Source of the DNA: Cryptomeria japonica
Lineage: Eukaryota; Streptophyta; Pinopsida; Cupressales; Cupressaceae
Assembly (NCBI RefSeq): GCF_030272615.1
Contig: NC_081413.1
Location: forward strand, 721,512,367 to 721,576,366
Reading direction: 5' to 3'
DNA: 64,000 bases
Part shown: positions 36,149 to 46,808 of the stretch, piece after piece
Layout: every line of letters starts with the position of its first letter
How positions within the stretch are numbered: position 1 is the first letter of the stretch
The notes under the pieces: model-generated
Databases searched by the model: none
What the model saw: the letters and a program-made list of their open reading frames with translations, nothing else
What the model was told of the DNA's origin: nothing
Program-made: the position numbers and the translations under genes

Positions 36149-37154
36149 ATGGAAAACTTGATGAAACAACTAGAAGCAGCTCTTTCAGACTATGATGTAG
36201 AGAAATTGAAAAACATCAAACTAGAAGATGATCTAAAGGCAGCTCAGGATATCATTCAGTCACTTCAAGAGAATCTTACTATTTCAAGAAATAAGAGAAG
36301 AGAACTTTGTGAAAAAAATGCAAAATGAGAATGATGAAAAATAAACTCTTAATGGTATGATAAACAAGTTGAAACAAGAGAACATGACAACAAAGAATTA
36401 GATGCATGATATGACTATGAGATTTTGTAAATAAATTGAAGATAGAAAGAAGAATGAAGAAGAATTTACAAGAAGACTAAGTGATGCTGCAAATGAGAAC
36501 ACAAGACTTAGCTATGAAAATGATTTGTTGAAGATAGATCTGATGCACACTCAGAATGACTCCAATGAACTGATGAGGCAGAAAGAAGTCTTAGAAAGAG
36601 AACTAGATACTGCAAATCAACATAAAGAAAAATTCAAGAAAATCTCAGAGGAACTTGGTAACTTGCTGAAGAATCAAATATCTAAAGGTGACACTTCTGG
36701 AATTGGCTTTGAAGTTGGTGAAAGCTCCGGTACTGCAAACACTCAGGATCATAGCAAACCGGTAAGACAACCTAATGCTTATAAATTCAATGGAAAATGC
36801 TTTAACTGTAATAAGTATGGTCATAGAGCAAATGAATGTAGATCTATAAATTATCAAAATATCAATGCACCCACCGGTCAATGTTCAAAATGCAACAAAG
36901 TTGGTCACAACTCTAAAAATTGTAGAATGAATGTGAGATGTTATGTTTGTGGAAGATTTGGATATTTATCTAATCAATGCAGAACACAAACCGGTATAGG
37001 CTATGGGAAAGCTATTCAGAAAAATAATGTGACTTGTTATGCATGTAACAAGATTGGGCATATTGCAAAATTTTGTAGAAGTAAAGGATCACCAACAGAC
37101 AACAAAGGTCCTAGTTTGAAAGGAAAAGAAAAAGTTGAAGAGGTTAAGCAATAA
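36149..37154 (+). pseudogene. Element D ORF1: coiled-coil protein with four zinc knuckles (gag-like)
   Basis: The first ATG after the primer site is at 36149 (MENLMKQLEAALSDYDVEKL). The N-terminal part is a long heptad-rich, Glu/Lys/Leu-rich coiled coil (36149-36680), with one frameshift between 36328 and 36525. After a GDTSGIGFEVGESSG linker come four knuckles at about 36795-37080: CFNCNKYGHRANEC, CSKCNKVGHNSKNC, CYVCGRFGYLSNQC (His replaced by Tyr) and CYACNKIGHIAKFC. The tail is basic. It probably binds element RNA and assembles particles. The UBN2-type capsid core seen in the other gags is absent. Some copia gags have a similar coil-plus-knuckle layout. Confidence 0.8.
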
Positions 37155-37602
37155 TTCTCAAAACAATGGATTAGAAAGTTAGACCTAAATATTGTTGGGA
37201 ATACTCCTCCACTGGTAGAACCAGTCATCACTCCACCGGTAGGACAAAGTAGTGCTCCACCGGCAGGACAGAGTAATACTCCACCGGCAGGAAGCTCTTC
37301 ATCAAATTGAAGAAAATCTTCTTGAGGGTTTGGCAATCAATGAAACATATGTTATAAATCCCTCGGTTAATGGTGAGAAGTTGGAAATTAATTCTATACC
37401 GACAGACAATGTTAAGTGACTACTTAATCGGCATGCATTAAATGTGGTAGATGGCAAATAAACATTATAAATTTACGGTTTTGGCTCCATTTCACTTCAC
37501 CGAGATTTCAAGCATTCGAAGAGCACAAAATTTGCAGAGATAAGAAAAGAGGCAAAGCACTTCAGCAATCAATCCATCCAAAGGCAGAAAAAGGTATTTA
37601 TC
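37155..37602 (+). other. Element D: spacer between ORF1 and ORF2, leader-like
   Basis: 37205-37300 encodes a proline-rich repeat (PPVGQSS, PPAGQSN, PPAGSSS) in one frame, possibly the tail of ORF1 beyond a stop. 37440-37600 is non-coding and contains a TATA-like ATTATAAATTTA (about 37463-37474) followed by about 125 bases of leader-like sequence before the ORF2 ATG. Confidence 0.5.
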
Positions 37603-40600
37603 ATGGCATCCTCCTCTACACCTGAATTCATAGCAAACCCTACAATAGTTGAGGTTATAAAACTCCCTAGGCCTGTATTTCAATTAGTCATCGAGGTAGC
37701 TAAGAAGGATGACAATGTAGGTGATTTTTCCTAAATTCCAAAGGGAGTTGTTTTTGCAGAAGATCCCCGAATATATATTCATTGCAACATAGAGGAATTA
37801 GGAGATGAAGAAATTAAAAGCATGTATAAGACTGATATATGTGACAATTCTAGCAATGTAAAACCTGAACATAAAATTGTTGAAACCCTAGGATTCACTG
37901 AAATCCTTTGCATTCCTGAATTTCCCAAGGAAGTGATTAGGATAGTTTTAAGTAGGGTACATGTTTCATTCTTTTGGCTTGATTCAATTCACAAAATTAC
38001 AAAGGAAGCTGTGAAAGTAGTAACAGGGTTACCTTCCACCAGTAACAGACCAAACAAGACTAGTAAGGTCTCCAATGACCTAGTAATGAACTTAACTAGT
38101 GCAACATCAGACCGAAGGTCTCTAAGAGTTAATGATGTGACTGATATAAATGTGAGATTTGTCAGCATGATTTTAGGGTACAAAGCAACTCATGCAAACA
38201 GACTTAACTCAGTTTCCATTTTATGCATTAAAAGTGCTTATGACATGGTTAAAGACAATATGAAAATTGATGTATGTGAATGGTTAAAAGATTAGTTGAT
38301 TGATAACTTAGGCAAAATCAAGAAGGATAAGAAAGGAACTTTTAGATTTAGAAATCTACTTGTATGCCTAATGCTACACATAACTAAACAGGTTCTTGGT
38401 ATTGGTCATAAGAACCTTGGATTTGATATACCGGTAGGAAAACAGTTAACATACCTATTCAATAACATGGGTGAGAACAAAGAAAAGAACATTCATGACT
38501 ATTTTCAAGCACTAAAGGTTAGGATGAACAAAAGGATCAAACTATCACAGGAAATTGTTAACTAATACAAGGATGATATATGTTTTGTAATAAAAAAGGA
38601 TGAGATCTAGATGGAAGCAGTCATCCCTAGAACAATCTGGGTAACAAAGATGGGTTATGAGACTGATGATCATATAATTAAAACTTATGCTAAAGCACTT
38701 CTGGAAGCACCAAATGAACCAAAGGAAGAAGTATTTGGTAGTGCTGAGACCATAGAAAAACAAATTCAATCTAAGAAGAGAGTGAAAAAGGTTGAAGCAG
38801 TTGTGAGAAGAGGTTCCAGATAGGCTAAGGCTATTAAAGAAGATATACTGAAACAAACTGGTATCACTGAGGATGAGTTAGGAACTCAACAGCCTGAAAC
38901 TCACCTATCACCGATAGCCACTTCTTCAGAGAGTGACATGCCTGTAGCTTTCAAAAGAGTTGTAAGGAAAAGGGATCCTTCACCGACATCCACACCTTCA
39001 GCTAGAAGGACTAGACAAAAGCAACAGGCAGTGAGGTCTCCGGTTAAAAAGACATCACCAAAGAAAAATTTGACACCAAAGAAGAAGAAGACTAGACAAA
39101 ACTTGGCCCCTCTTGACAAATTGCTATATGAAATCACAGAGGAAGGGAAACTCAAAAAATAGGAAAGGTCTATGATACACTGTCAACAGATGACAAAGAA
39201 CAAGTTGAAAACAGTGTCATTTTACACCTAGATATCTATAAGAAGTTTCTGATGGAAGTTGTATATGGACTACCAGATGAATTGTTCAAAAGACTAGAAG
39301 CAAGAAGACAAGTTGTTGTAGAGATTGATAAGAAAATCAAAATTGAAAAGTTACTTGTTGTTTATCTAGTAAACTCATCTAAGGAGATAGATGACTTAAT
39401 TGCACAAGCCAACCGGTCAGTATTCTCTACTGCACACCGGCATATTGCATTAATGGTTGGAAGAGTGAATGAAGTAACAGAGGAAACAGAAAATGCATGG
39501 GACATATTCCTTGTTGAGAAAGAAAAACAAGAAGAATATAGGAACCCTAAACCAATAAAGGTATACCAGAAGGAGAGAGACAAATGAAAAGGAAAGGTTG
39601 GTGGACCTCTGAGTATCAAAGTAAAAGACAACTTACTCCCACCGCATCCAATTACATCACCGGTAACAACTACTGAAGATCAACCGGAAGATGAGAGTAT
39701 GGACATCAAGGATACTAATCCTAATCCTGAGGTATTATACATAGTTGATGTTGATACACAAAAGGTCAATATTGTGATAGACAAAGATACAACTAGCAAA
39801 ATAGATATGGCTAGTGAGCCACCGGCAACTGACAGCATTGATAATACTGAAAGGAAAGTTGAAGTTGATAACACAGAGCAATAGGTAGAGACTCAGACTG
39901 AGACTAAAATAGAGCAACAAACAAAGAAATAGGCAAAGCAACTGGCTCTGGAATAGGAACAGGTTCACATGGAAACAGTGCCACCGGCAACAAGAGAAGA
40001 TCAAAAACCATTTCTTAAGGAAATGGAAACACAGACTGACCTACCAGAGGTCATTGTAAGCTTGGTTACTTCCTCCATCGACAAAATTCAAAATGTTGGT
40101 TCCTCCTCAGCAGGTTACAAATCAACAAATGTAATTGAAGTACTTTTTGACTCCATCAAAAGGATAACAGATTGTAGTTCACAGGCTTATAAAGCTATAG
40201 ATGATACAATCCCAATTTTGAAGGTAATAGCTCCTAACTGTAACATAGACAATAAGGATTATTTAAGACAACTTGATACTTTGTGTACATACATCACTAA
40301 GAACACAGTGACTATTGAGCAAATAAAGGAAGAGACATTGAAGGATGAGGTAGAAATTGAAAAGAAAAAATTCTTTGAAGATCAGATAAAGAAGTGTACT
40401 AGGGAATTTGACACACTTCTACCAGATCTATGCAACTTATTAAAGGAATTTAAAACTCTGTACAACGATACTTGCAAGACAAAATTTTTGACAGTAGACA
40501 TAGATAAGAAAATGAGCAAGGTACAGGATGAAATCAATAAACTTGCAAACAATTTTCTTAACTCACTTGATACATTATCAGTTTTTGAGCAAAGGATAAC

Positions 40601-40895
40601 AAGTTTTGAGGAAGAATTACTTAAGTTAGGAAGAGAAAAGGAGAGAATAGCAAATAAGGCAAATAATTTGAGACTAAAACTGAGTCCAAGATTAGACTAT
40701 CTAGCATCACTATGGAAGGAAATATCTAAGGCACTGGTACAGGCATAGAAAACATCGGCAGAGCATATGCAGCACCTCACCAGTACAGTTCAAAGAACAG
40801 GGACAACAATAAAGGATAGCAAGAAGTTTATGGAAAGTATAAACTTGATTTTGGGAGTTCTTTTTAAAATTGTAACCACCCAGTTACAAGGTTGA
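37603..40895 (+). pseudogene. Element D ORF2: about 1,100-codon protein of unknown function
   Basis: The start ATGGC at 37603 has a good plant context (MASSSTPEFIANP). One frame runs 37603-39161 with a few in-frame stops; a single-base slip in an A-run near 39156 moves to the frame that runs to 40895. The N-terminal region (37820-38560) is a compact alpha/beta-looking domain with FFWLDSIHKITKEAVKVVTG and RRSLRVNDVTDINVRFVSMI. The middle (38900-39160) is Lys/Arg/Pro-rich, possibly a nuclear signal. The last 300 residues (39970-40890) are coiled coil, with KKFFEDQIKKCTREFDTLLP and KLGREKERIANKANNLRLKL. I know no retroelement enzyme that fits. The ITKEA..VTGLP motif recalls plant transposon-associated proteins of unknown function, from memory only. 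Confidence 0.7.
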
Positions 40896-41106
40896 GACTA
40901 CAACTCTACTGACACCTTGACAACCTTTGTCATGATGCCAAAGGGGGAGTAGTAGTATGAGAAAATAACCGGCAAAAGACTTATCTACTCAGGGGGAGCT
41001 CTTATATTTTTGGTAGCATATTTTTGGAAACATTTTTGGATTACAAGTTATGGATACACTTTTGAATTTTCTCGTGAGTGTTGCCATCAATGCCAAAGGG
41101 GGAGAT
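40896..41106 (+). promoter_or_regulatory. Element D: 3' non-coding region with polypurine tract
   Basis: It contains a first purine block, ATGCCAAAGGGGGAGTAGTA (about 40934-40953), and the polypurine tract CCAAAGGGGGAGAT ending at 41106, directly before the 3' LTR. TTGCCATCAATG (41081-41092) is the left arm of a 12-base inverted repeat whose right arm (41159-41170) lies inside the LTR. Confidence 0.8.
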
Positions 41107-41705
41107 TGTTGGCATATGCACACTCCAATGAGACATTGTAAGTGATTGAAGGTTTTGTCATTGATGGCAACCTTACAATCCTATGGCACCGACAAGGCAT
41201 TAGACCGGCAAGATAGTTTACCAGCACTAGCAAGATCAGACTCTACACTAGCACTCAGACCACCGACATCGACAGAGAAAGGAAGCATACCGACATAGAG
41301 GCCGATAGGATTTTTGTTATATTGTATTTTGTTTATTATTGTAAAATATTTGTAAGCCGACTTGACATCATTGTAAAATGACTCTTATATAAGAGAGATC
41401 AGTGTAGAACATTTGTAAGGAAGTATGAAGATCATATTTAGGTGAAATAAGTTAGACCTATTATGCAAATTATAGGTTAAGGGTTTATGTAAGAAGCAGA
41501 GCAGCAACCGGTACTGGACCTGGCATTATAGATTCTATTCTGAAGCAGTACAAGATATTGGATTTGTATAATCCATCATTGTAAGTCAGTGAGACTTCCC
41601 ATTGAGCAGTGAGCTCTAGGAAGTTGGTCTTCCTACATGTGCAAGCCCCTCTTGTAGCAGTAATATTCTCTTATTGGCCAGTAAGTGAATATTGTGGGTC
41701 ACAAA
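41107..41705 (+). mobile_element. Element D: 3' LTR, truncated
   Basis: It repeats 35265 to about 35868 with scattered substitutions and stops at TCACAAA, where element G begins. The rest of this LTR (about 210 bases in the 5' copy) is not found at the other side of G and was apparently deleted. Confidence 0.88.
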
Positions 41706-43468
41706 TGATGGGATGGGGTTTGGGATAGACTAGCCTAGTCTATGCACTTAGATCCTTTCCTTGGATCACCAGGTGTTCTAACCACACCCTAGGGTCTCTA
41801 GGACTTCCCCTACTTGTGGAATCCCCTGACCTTGCCCAATCCATCCACCAACAACTTGAATTTCTTCTCCTAAGGTCTCACCTACTCATGAGATTCAAAG
41901 AACCCTTGCTTAGGCTAATAAGGGTTTGGCTTGTTCCACACCTTCTGAGGTCCTAGCAAGGATAGAACAAGTCTTAGACATGGTTATCCATGCATTCATG
42001 TGCCCCCAAGACATTTCAACCTTCCAACCCCTTACCGATTTCTCAATTTTGTCTCTTTCCTACAAAATAGGGCTACAAGGATTGTGCCCAATTAGGCCTC
42101 CTATCCAGACTTTTAGGGCTCCCTCTTGCAGACGGTGCATATGCTAGTGAAACTTCCCAAAAGACCTACTATTAATTTGGTAAGGGATCAAGGATTTTTC
42201 TGGTTTTGGGCCTCCAAGTGTCCGTACACTACCCTATGTGAATTTTGGGGTTTTAAAGGGTTTTTAAGAGGGTTTTTAGGCCTGCCAGGGTTATAGTGTT
42301 GGTTTGTTGATTTCACCACCTTGTCTGCATTGGTGGAAGATCCTCCTTCTCACCAATGGTCCTCCACTCACCCCTCTACAACTCCTCTAAAGGGTGCCTC
42401 CTCCTCTGACCTTCCTTGCTCTCCTGGACCTCTGCAACTTTAACCCTTCCTAACCGGGCACTGTCTAGTCTTTCCTAGGAGTGGGTCTTTGGTTAGCTTC
42501 CCTGCATCTTCAAGGGCCCTTCTTGCTTTGAATTAATGTATAGGGTCTATACTCCTATTCCCCATGGTTTCATGGTGATTCCACAATGGGGAATGGAGTT
42601 AACAACCCATTTTCTCAAAACAGTCCAAAACTGGACAGTGAGAAGGTAATTTACAAAATATTTACAAACACACAACACCTGCAAAGAAAAACCTAATATA
42701 TATGCTCAAAATGGAATTATATACACCATAAAAGACTCTCAACATAGTTTTTCTTGAAGTTCAATCCATTAACAATCTTTTCTTACTCTATTTGTGCCGA
42801 CTGGCAACAAAATTGCAGTCACAGTCAAGTCACTTTCCTTGGGCCATACAACAACTGACATCCAACCCAACATCTTAGGGTTTGCAACTACATATACTAC
42901 CCTTTCCTCAGTCTATGTTCCCATGTTAGGGTTGTCCATGCTAAACTAAGGATCTTAACCTACTAGGTGGAAAAAGTTGCTTGACAACTTTGAAAAGTTG
43001 TCATGCAACTTTTGCAAATTTTGAGCAACTTTGTCAATGTTGCTTTTCTTGACTCCTAGGCCCACATTGGGCTATCCTAAGGACACCACCATGCTAAGAA
43101 GGACCCTAAACACCTCAAAGGAACACATACCCTCTACTTTCAAGAAAAACTCAACCTTGACTTATGACCCTAGGACCTAAACTAGGACCAATGAGCACAT
43201 GGCTCTTATTTTATTTACAATGGCTTCATAAAGAAGCAAGCACACAATCAAAATCAAATGGTGGGAGCCCTTTGAAGGACCCTAAACACCTCAAAGGAAC
43301 ACATACCCTCTACTTTCAAGAAAAACTCAACCTTGACTTATGACCCTAGGACCTAAACTAGGACCAATGAGCACATGGCTCTTATTTTATTTACAATGGC
43401 TTCATAAAGAAGCAAGCACACAATCAAAATCAAATGGTGGGAGCCCTTTGAAGTGTGCTCCTACACCA
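41706..43468 (-). mobile_element. Element G: 3' LTR
   Basis: 1,763 bp. On the minus strand it starts TGGTGTAGGAGCACACTTC, preceded by the polypurine tract GCAAAGGGGGAGTA (43469-43482), and ends ...CCCATCA at 41706. It includes a perfect 176-bp tandem duplication at its U3 end. The short open frame at 41926-42147 looks incidental. Confidence 0.8.
43101..43452. repeat. Perfect tandem duplication, 2 x 176 bp
   Basis: 43101-43276 and 43277-43452 appear identical base for base when read side by side. Each unit starts GGACCCTAAACACC and ends GCCCTTTGAA. It lies near the U3 end of the G LTR. Confidence 0.93.
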
Positions 43469-43488
43469 TACTCCCCCTTTGCAACAAA

Positions 43489-44814
43489 CTAAGGAACTAG
43501 GGGAGTGAGAAGAGCCGAATCAATGCCAAGCTTCTTGAACTTGCTCTCTTCAACCCAAGTAGCTTCAGACACAGGTTGATCTGCCCACTTCACCAAGTGC
43601 TCCATGTAGACCTAGTGTCTAGTAGACTTCTTCACCCTTGACTCCAAGATCTCCTCTGCTATAGGCTACTTCACTTGAGGCAAGGCATTCACATCTAGGT
43701 CTTGCAGTACCTTGGCTTGATTCTCAGTCTGCCCTGCTATCTCACCCTTGTATATTATCAGATCAGCAACATTGAAGACTGGTGAAATGGCTAAGTTTGA
43801 AGGAAGATCAACCTTGTAGGCATTCTCACCATATTTTGATAGAATTCTACAAGGTCCTACCCTCTTCATTTGCAGTTTAGTAGGCTTGCCACTTTGCATT
43901 CTATCTTTGCTCAGATGGACCACCACATAGTCACCCACTTTGAACTGAACCTCTCTCCTTTTCTCATCCATTTTGGCCTTCAGTTTTTTAGTAGATTCTA
44001 GGATGGCTTTCTTGACTTGCTCTTGGATCTCCTTGATGGTTTGAGTGAAATCCTCTGCTTGACCACTCTTCATCTCCATGGAACCAAGTTCCCTGAGTTC
44101 ACACACTCCCCTTGGATGTCTACCATAGACAACCTCAAAAGGACTCCTTCCAGTGGTCCTATTCACACTGTCATTATAGGCATACTCTGCTTGAGGAATG
44201 ATTATATCCCATGTCTACCCATACTCCTTGGTTAGACATCTCAACAAGCTGCTTAACACCCTATTAATGACTTAAGTTTGACCATCAGTTTGTGGATGGT
44301 AAGTTGAGCTAAAAGATAAATTAGTTCCTAGTCTCCTCCATAAAGTTTGCCAAAAATGGCCCATGAACTTGTTGTCCCTATTTGAAATAGTGCTTAATGG
44401 GAGTCCATGAATCCTTACAATCTCCTTAAAGAAAAGATGTGCAATATAGCTAGCATCATGTGTAGTTCTACATGGAATGAAATGGCTCATCTTGGAAAAT
44501 CTATCTACTACCACATAGATGCTATCCACACCTATCTTTGTCTTGGGGAGTCCTACTACAAAGTCCATGCTTATACATTCCCAAGGCCTATTTGGGACCG
44601 GTAATGGTTGATAGAGGCTTGCATTACTTGATCCTCCTATTGCCATTTGACACACACCACATTCCTCCACATACCTTTTCAAATCTCTTGACAACTTGGG
44701 CCAATAGTAGTACCTCTGTACTAGATCCAAAGTTTTGTTGACTCCAAAGTGTCCACTAAGACTACCATTGTGTTTTTCTTGGATGAGGTTTTCTCTCATG
44801 GATCCTCTAGGCAC
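43489..44814 (-). pseudogene. Element G: integrase with C-terminal chromodomain
   Basis: 44272-44814 contains the HHCC zinc site (HFGVNKTLDLVQRYYYWPKL ... CGVCQ), ISMDFVVGLPKT (Asp), IVRIHGLPLSTISNRDNKF (Asp region) and STYHPQTDGQT, cut by a stop just before the Glu helix. 43666-44166 continues with NRTTGRSPFEVVYGRHPRG and KVGDYVVVHLSKDR, the GPF/Y region. 43489-43660 reads EEILESRVKKS, a stop, then YMEHLVKWADQPVSEATWVE: a chromodomain with its VKW and ATW signature. Such chromodomains steer insertion toward modified histones. The pol stop is at 43489-43491. Stops at three or more places. Confidence 0.85.
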
Positions 44815-44820
44815 ACGTAA

Positions 44821-45621
44821 CTAATTACCTTTGAACAAGAGACCATTTTGGAGAGTGTAATTTGCATACTCACCATGAAAATAGTTCTCAAACTCCCTGC
44901 AAACATTGTAAGATGATGAGAAGTCTTCATCTGCTTCATAGAGGTCCTTGATACCTTCTATTCCTATGCTCTGCAACTGTAACTCTTGAACTATCAACAA
45001 CTTCCTCGTTAAAGCATCTGCCACCTTGTTGAGTTGCCCCTTTTTATGCTTGATGGTGAAGGTGAAGGATTGGAGGTATTCCATCCATTTCAAATGTCTA
45101 TTGCTAAGCTTCTCTTGAGTGTTAATGTAACTCAAAGCCTCGTTATCTGTGAACACCACAAATTCCTTTGGGAGTAGGTAATGTCTCCACTTTTTGAGAG
45201 ACTGAACTAGTGCATACAACTCTAGGTCATAGGCTGAGTACTTCTTCTTGGCCTCATTAAGCTTCTCACTGAATAATGCCACAGGTCTTCCCTCTTGACT
45301 CAATACACCCCCTACTACACTTCCACTTGCATCACACTCCAATGTGAATAGCTTGTCAAAAGTAAGCAAGATTAGGATGGGTTTTGTGGCTACTTCTTGC
45401 TTCAATAATTGGAATGCTTTATCAGCCTGTTCAGTCCATTTGAACTTAGTTTTAAGGCCTCCTTTTATGGTGTCAAGGACTGGTGCACATATGCCACAGA
45501 AGTTCCTCACAAACTTCCTATAGAATTGAGCTAAACCATGGAAACTCCTAACTTCAATCCCTGTTCTAGGGGTAGGCCAATTCAGCTCCATCAGCCCTGT
45601 CAATGAGGCTTCATCAACCAC
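44821..45621 (-). pseudogene. Element G: end of RT and RNase H
   Basis: A 266-codon frame. It opens with NWPTPRTGIEVRSFHGLAQF (RT thumb/connection), then FTLECDASGSVVGGVLSQEG (RNase H Asp), KKYSAYDLELYALVQSLKKW (Glu), VFTDNEALSYI (Asp) and NKVADALTRK (Asp). All four catalytic carboxylates are present. Only a TAG separates it from integrase. The RT palm is missing because of the deletion at about 45650. Confidence 0.88.
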
Positions 45622-45649
45622 AAGCCACTTGCCACCTCAGCTCCATATG

Positions 45650-45957
45650 GCATCACACCAATCAAGACACAACCTACTAATACATAGTTGGTCTGAAAGA
45701 CACATACTGGTAAAACCCTTTTCCAGTAGAGTTTTCTTCTTCTGTTAACCAGTAAAGCATCTTGTACCAGTTGCACATCTTCACCTCTGGTGATGTGAGA
45801 CAGCTTGTAACATTATACCTCTTCATCATAAACAAGAAACCTCCTTTTAGATGGGTTTTTACTTTACCAGTAGACCTTCATTCTTTATGCTCACCCTTAT
45901 GTGGATCTCCATCATGCTAGTTGACATCAATGACAACTTAGTGCCAAAATGCCAACA
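45650..45957 (-). mobile_element. Element F: solo LTR, right fragment
   Basis: About 308 bp. On the minus strand it starts TGTTGGCATTTTGGCACTAAG and contains TTGTCATTGATGTCAAC, the motif shared by the starts of the other copia LTRs. AGTAC at 45958-45962 is the target duplication. The left limit is approximate (within about 20 bases) because it is a deletion junction with G. Confidence 0.75.
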
Positions 45958-46737
45958 AGTACCTCTAGGGAATCTTTTAGCCAATAATGCCTCCAGTTCC
46001 ATTAGATGATCTTCTTCATCACCATCACCTCTTCTACTACCATGACTAGACCTATGGTCATGATTATGACAAATATCCTTTCCTTTCCTCATAGATGTAC
46101 CTATCATAGAAGCCTTAAAAGCAGATTCAGAAGGTTTAGAAACACTATTATCAAAATTATTCAACTCAAATCCAGTTAACTTTCCAATAAGAGAATCAAT
46201 AGTGACTTTATCTTTAGAAATAGATCTCAGTTCTTGAATAGCAGAAATTCTAATAGAATACTGCAGTAAAATAGTTCTTAGCATTTTACTAACAACAGTA
46301 TCATCTTCAATCTTACCTTCGACACTGTTTATACCACCTATAACTTCCTTAATCCTTTGACCATATTGTGCTATGTTCTCACCTTCATCCATTTTCATAT
46401 CATCAAATTTGCCTCTTAAACTTTCTTCCTTTGCCCTTTGTACATGTTCATCTCCTCCATAAATTAATTTTAATTTCTCCCATACCTCATTTGTAGTCTG
46501 TAATGCATGAACATCTATACATTTTGAATCAGACAAAGTACTTACAATTGCTTCCTGAATGTTTTCTTGTTGTTCTTTAAGTTCATTCCATGTGAAGGGG
46601 CTAGTAGTAGGAGCAACATACTTGCTTACCACATGATTTCAATACTGAGAAACCATTCCTTTAATGTAGATCTTCATCCGATCACTCCATATCTGGTAGT
46701 TGTCCTTTGTAAACTTGGAACCCTCCTTATTCATCAT
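45958..46737 (-). pseudogene. Element B: gag (5' part, cut by the F block)
   Basis: Gag starts at the ATG pair near 46737 (MMNKEGSKFTKDNYQIWSDR). After a stop the frame 45958-46632 gives WEKLKLIYGGDEHVQRAKEE, MKMDEGENIAQYGQRIKEVI, LRTILLQYSIRISAIQELRS and MELEALLAKRFPRGT. At that point the frame enters the F LTR (45957). The zinc knuckle and the rest continue at 35105. This is the UBN2-type copia gag that builds the particle. One stop near the N-terminus and the split are the visible lesions. Confidence 0.88.
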
Positions 46738-46793
46738 CTTTCTTCAAGATCTTTCCCTCAAGCTGTTAGGCTTTTTGCAAACATAGGACCAAA

Positions 46794-46805
46794 GCTCTGA
46801 TACCA
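46794..46805 (-). promoter_or_regulatory. Element B: primer-binding site
   Basis: TGGTATCAGAGC on the minus strand, a few bases from the 5' LTR end at about 46809. It fixes the orientation and 5' end of B. Confidence 0.9.
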
Positions 46806-46808
46806 ATT

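Larger units (their letters stand above)
35265..41705 (+). mobile_element. Element D: non-autonomous LTR element with two unusual reading frames
   Basis: The 5' LTR is 35265-36077, the primer site 36080-36091, the internal region 36078-41106 and the 3' LTR starts at 41107 (cut at 41705 by element G). The internal 5 kb codes for a gag-like coiled-coil/zinc-knuckle protein and a large protein of unknown function. I found no protease, integrase, RT or RNase H motif in any frame. The LTR ends, primer site and polypurine tract are of the same style as those of copia elements B, C, H and I, so trans-mobilisation by a copia relative is likely. Confidence 0.85.
41706..45650 (-). mobile_element. Element G: chromodomain-type Ty3/gypsy element, 5' half deleted
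   Basis: A minus-strand element with 3' LTR 41706-43468, then chromodomain, integrase and RNase H/RT up to about 45621. Gag, protease and the N-terminal two thirds of RT, plus the 5' LTR, are missing. The sequence changes at about 45650 to the remaining end of solo LTR F, so a deletion removed the 5' part of G together with the end of D and part of F. Confidence 0.83.

Noticed and set aside
39735-40004. Minus-strand frames over D ORF2 with Leu/Phe-rich runs
   Set aside because: Antisense shadows of the Glu/Lys/Asp-rich coding strand.
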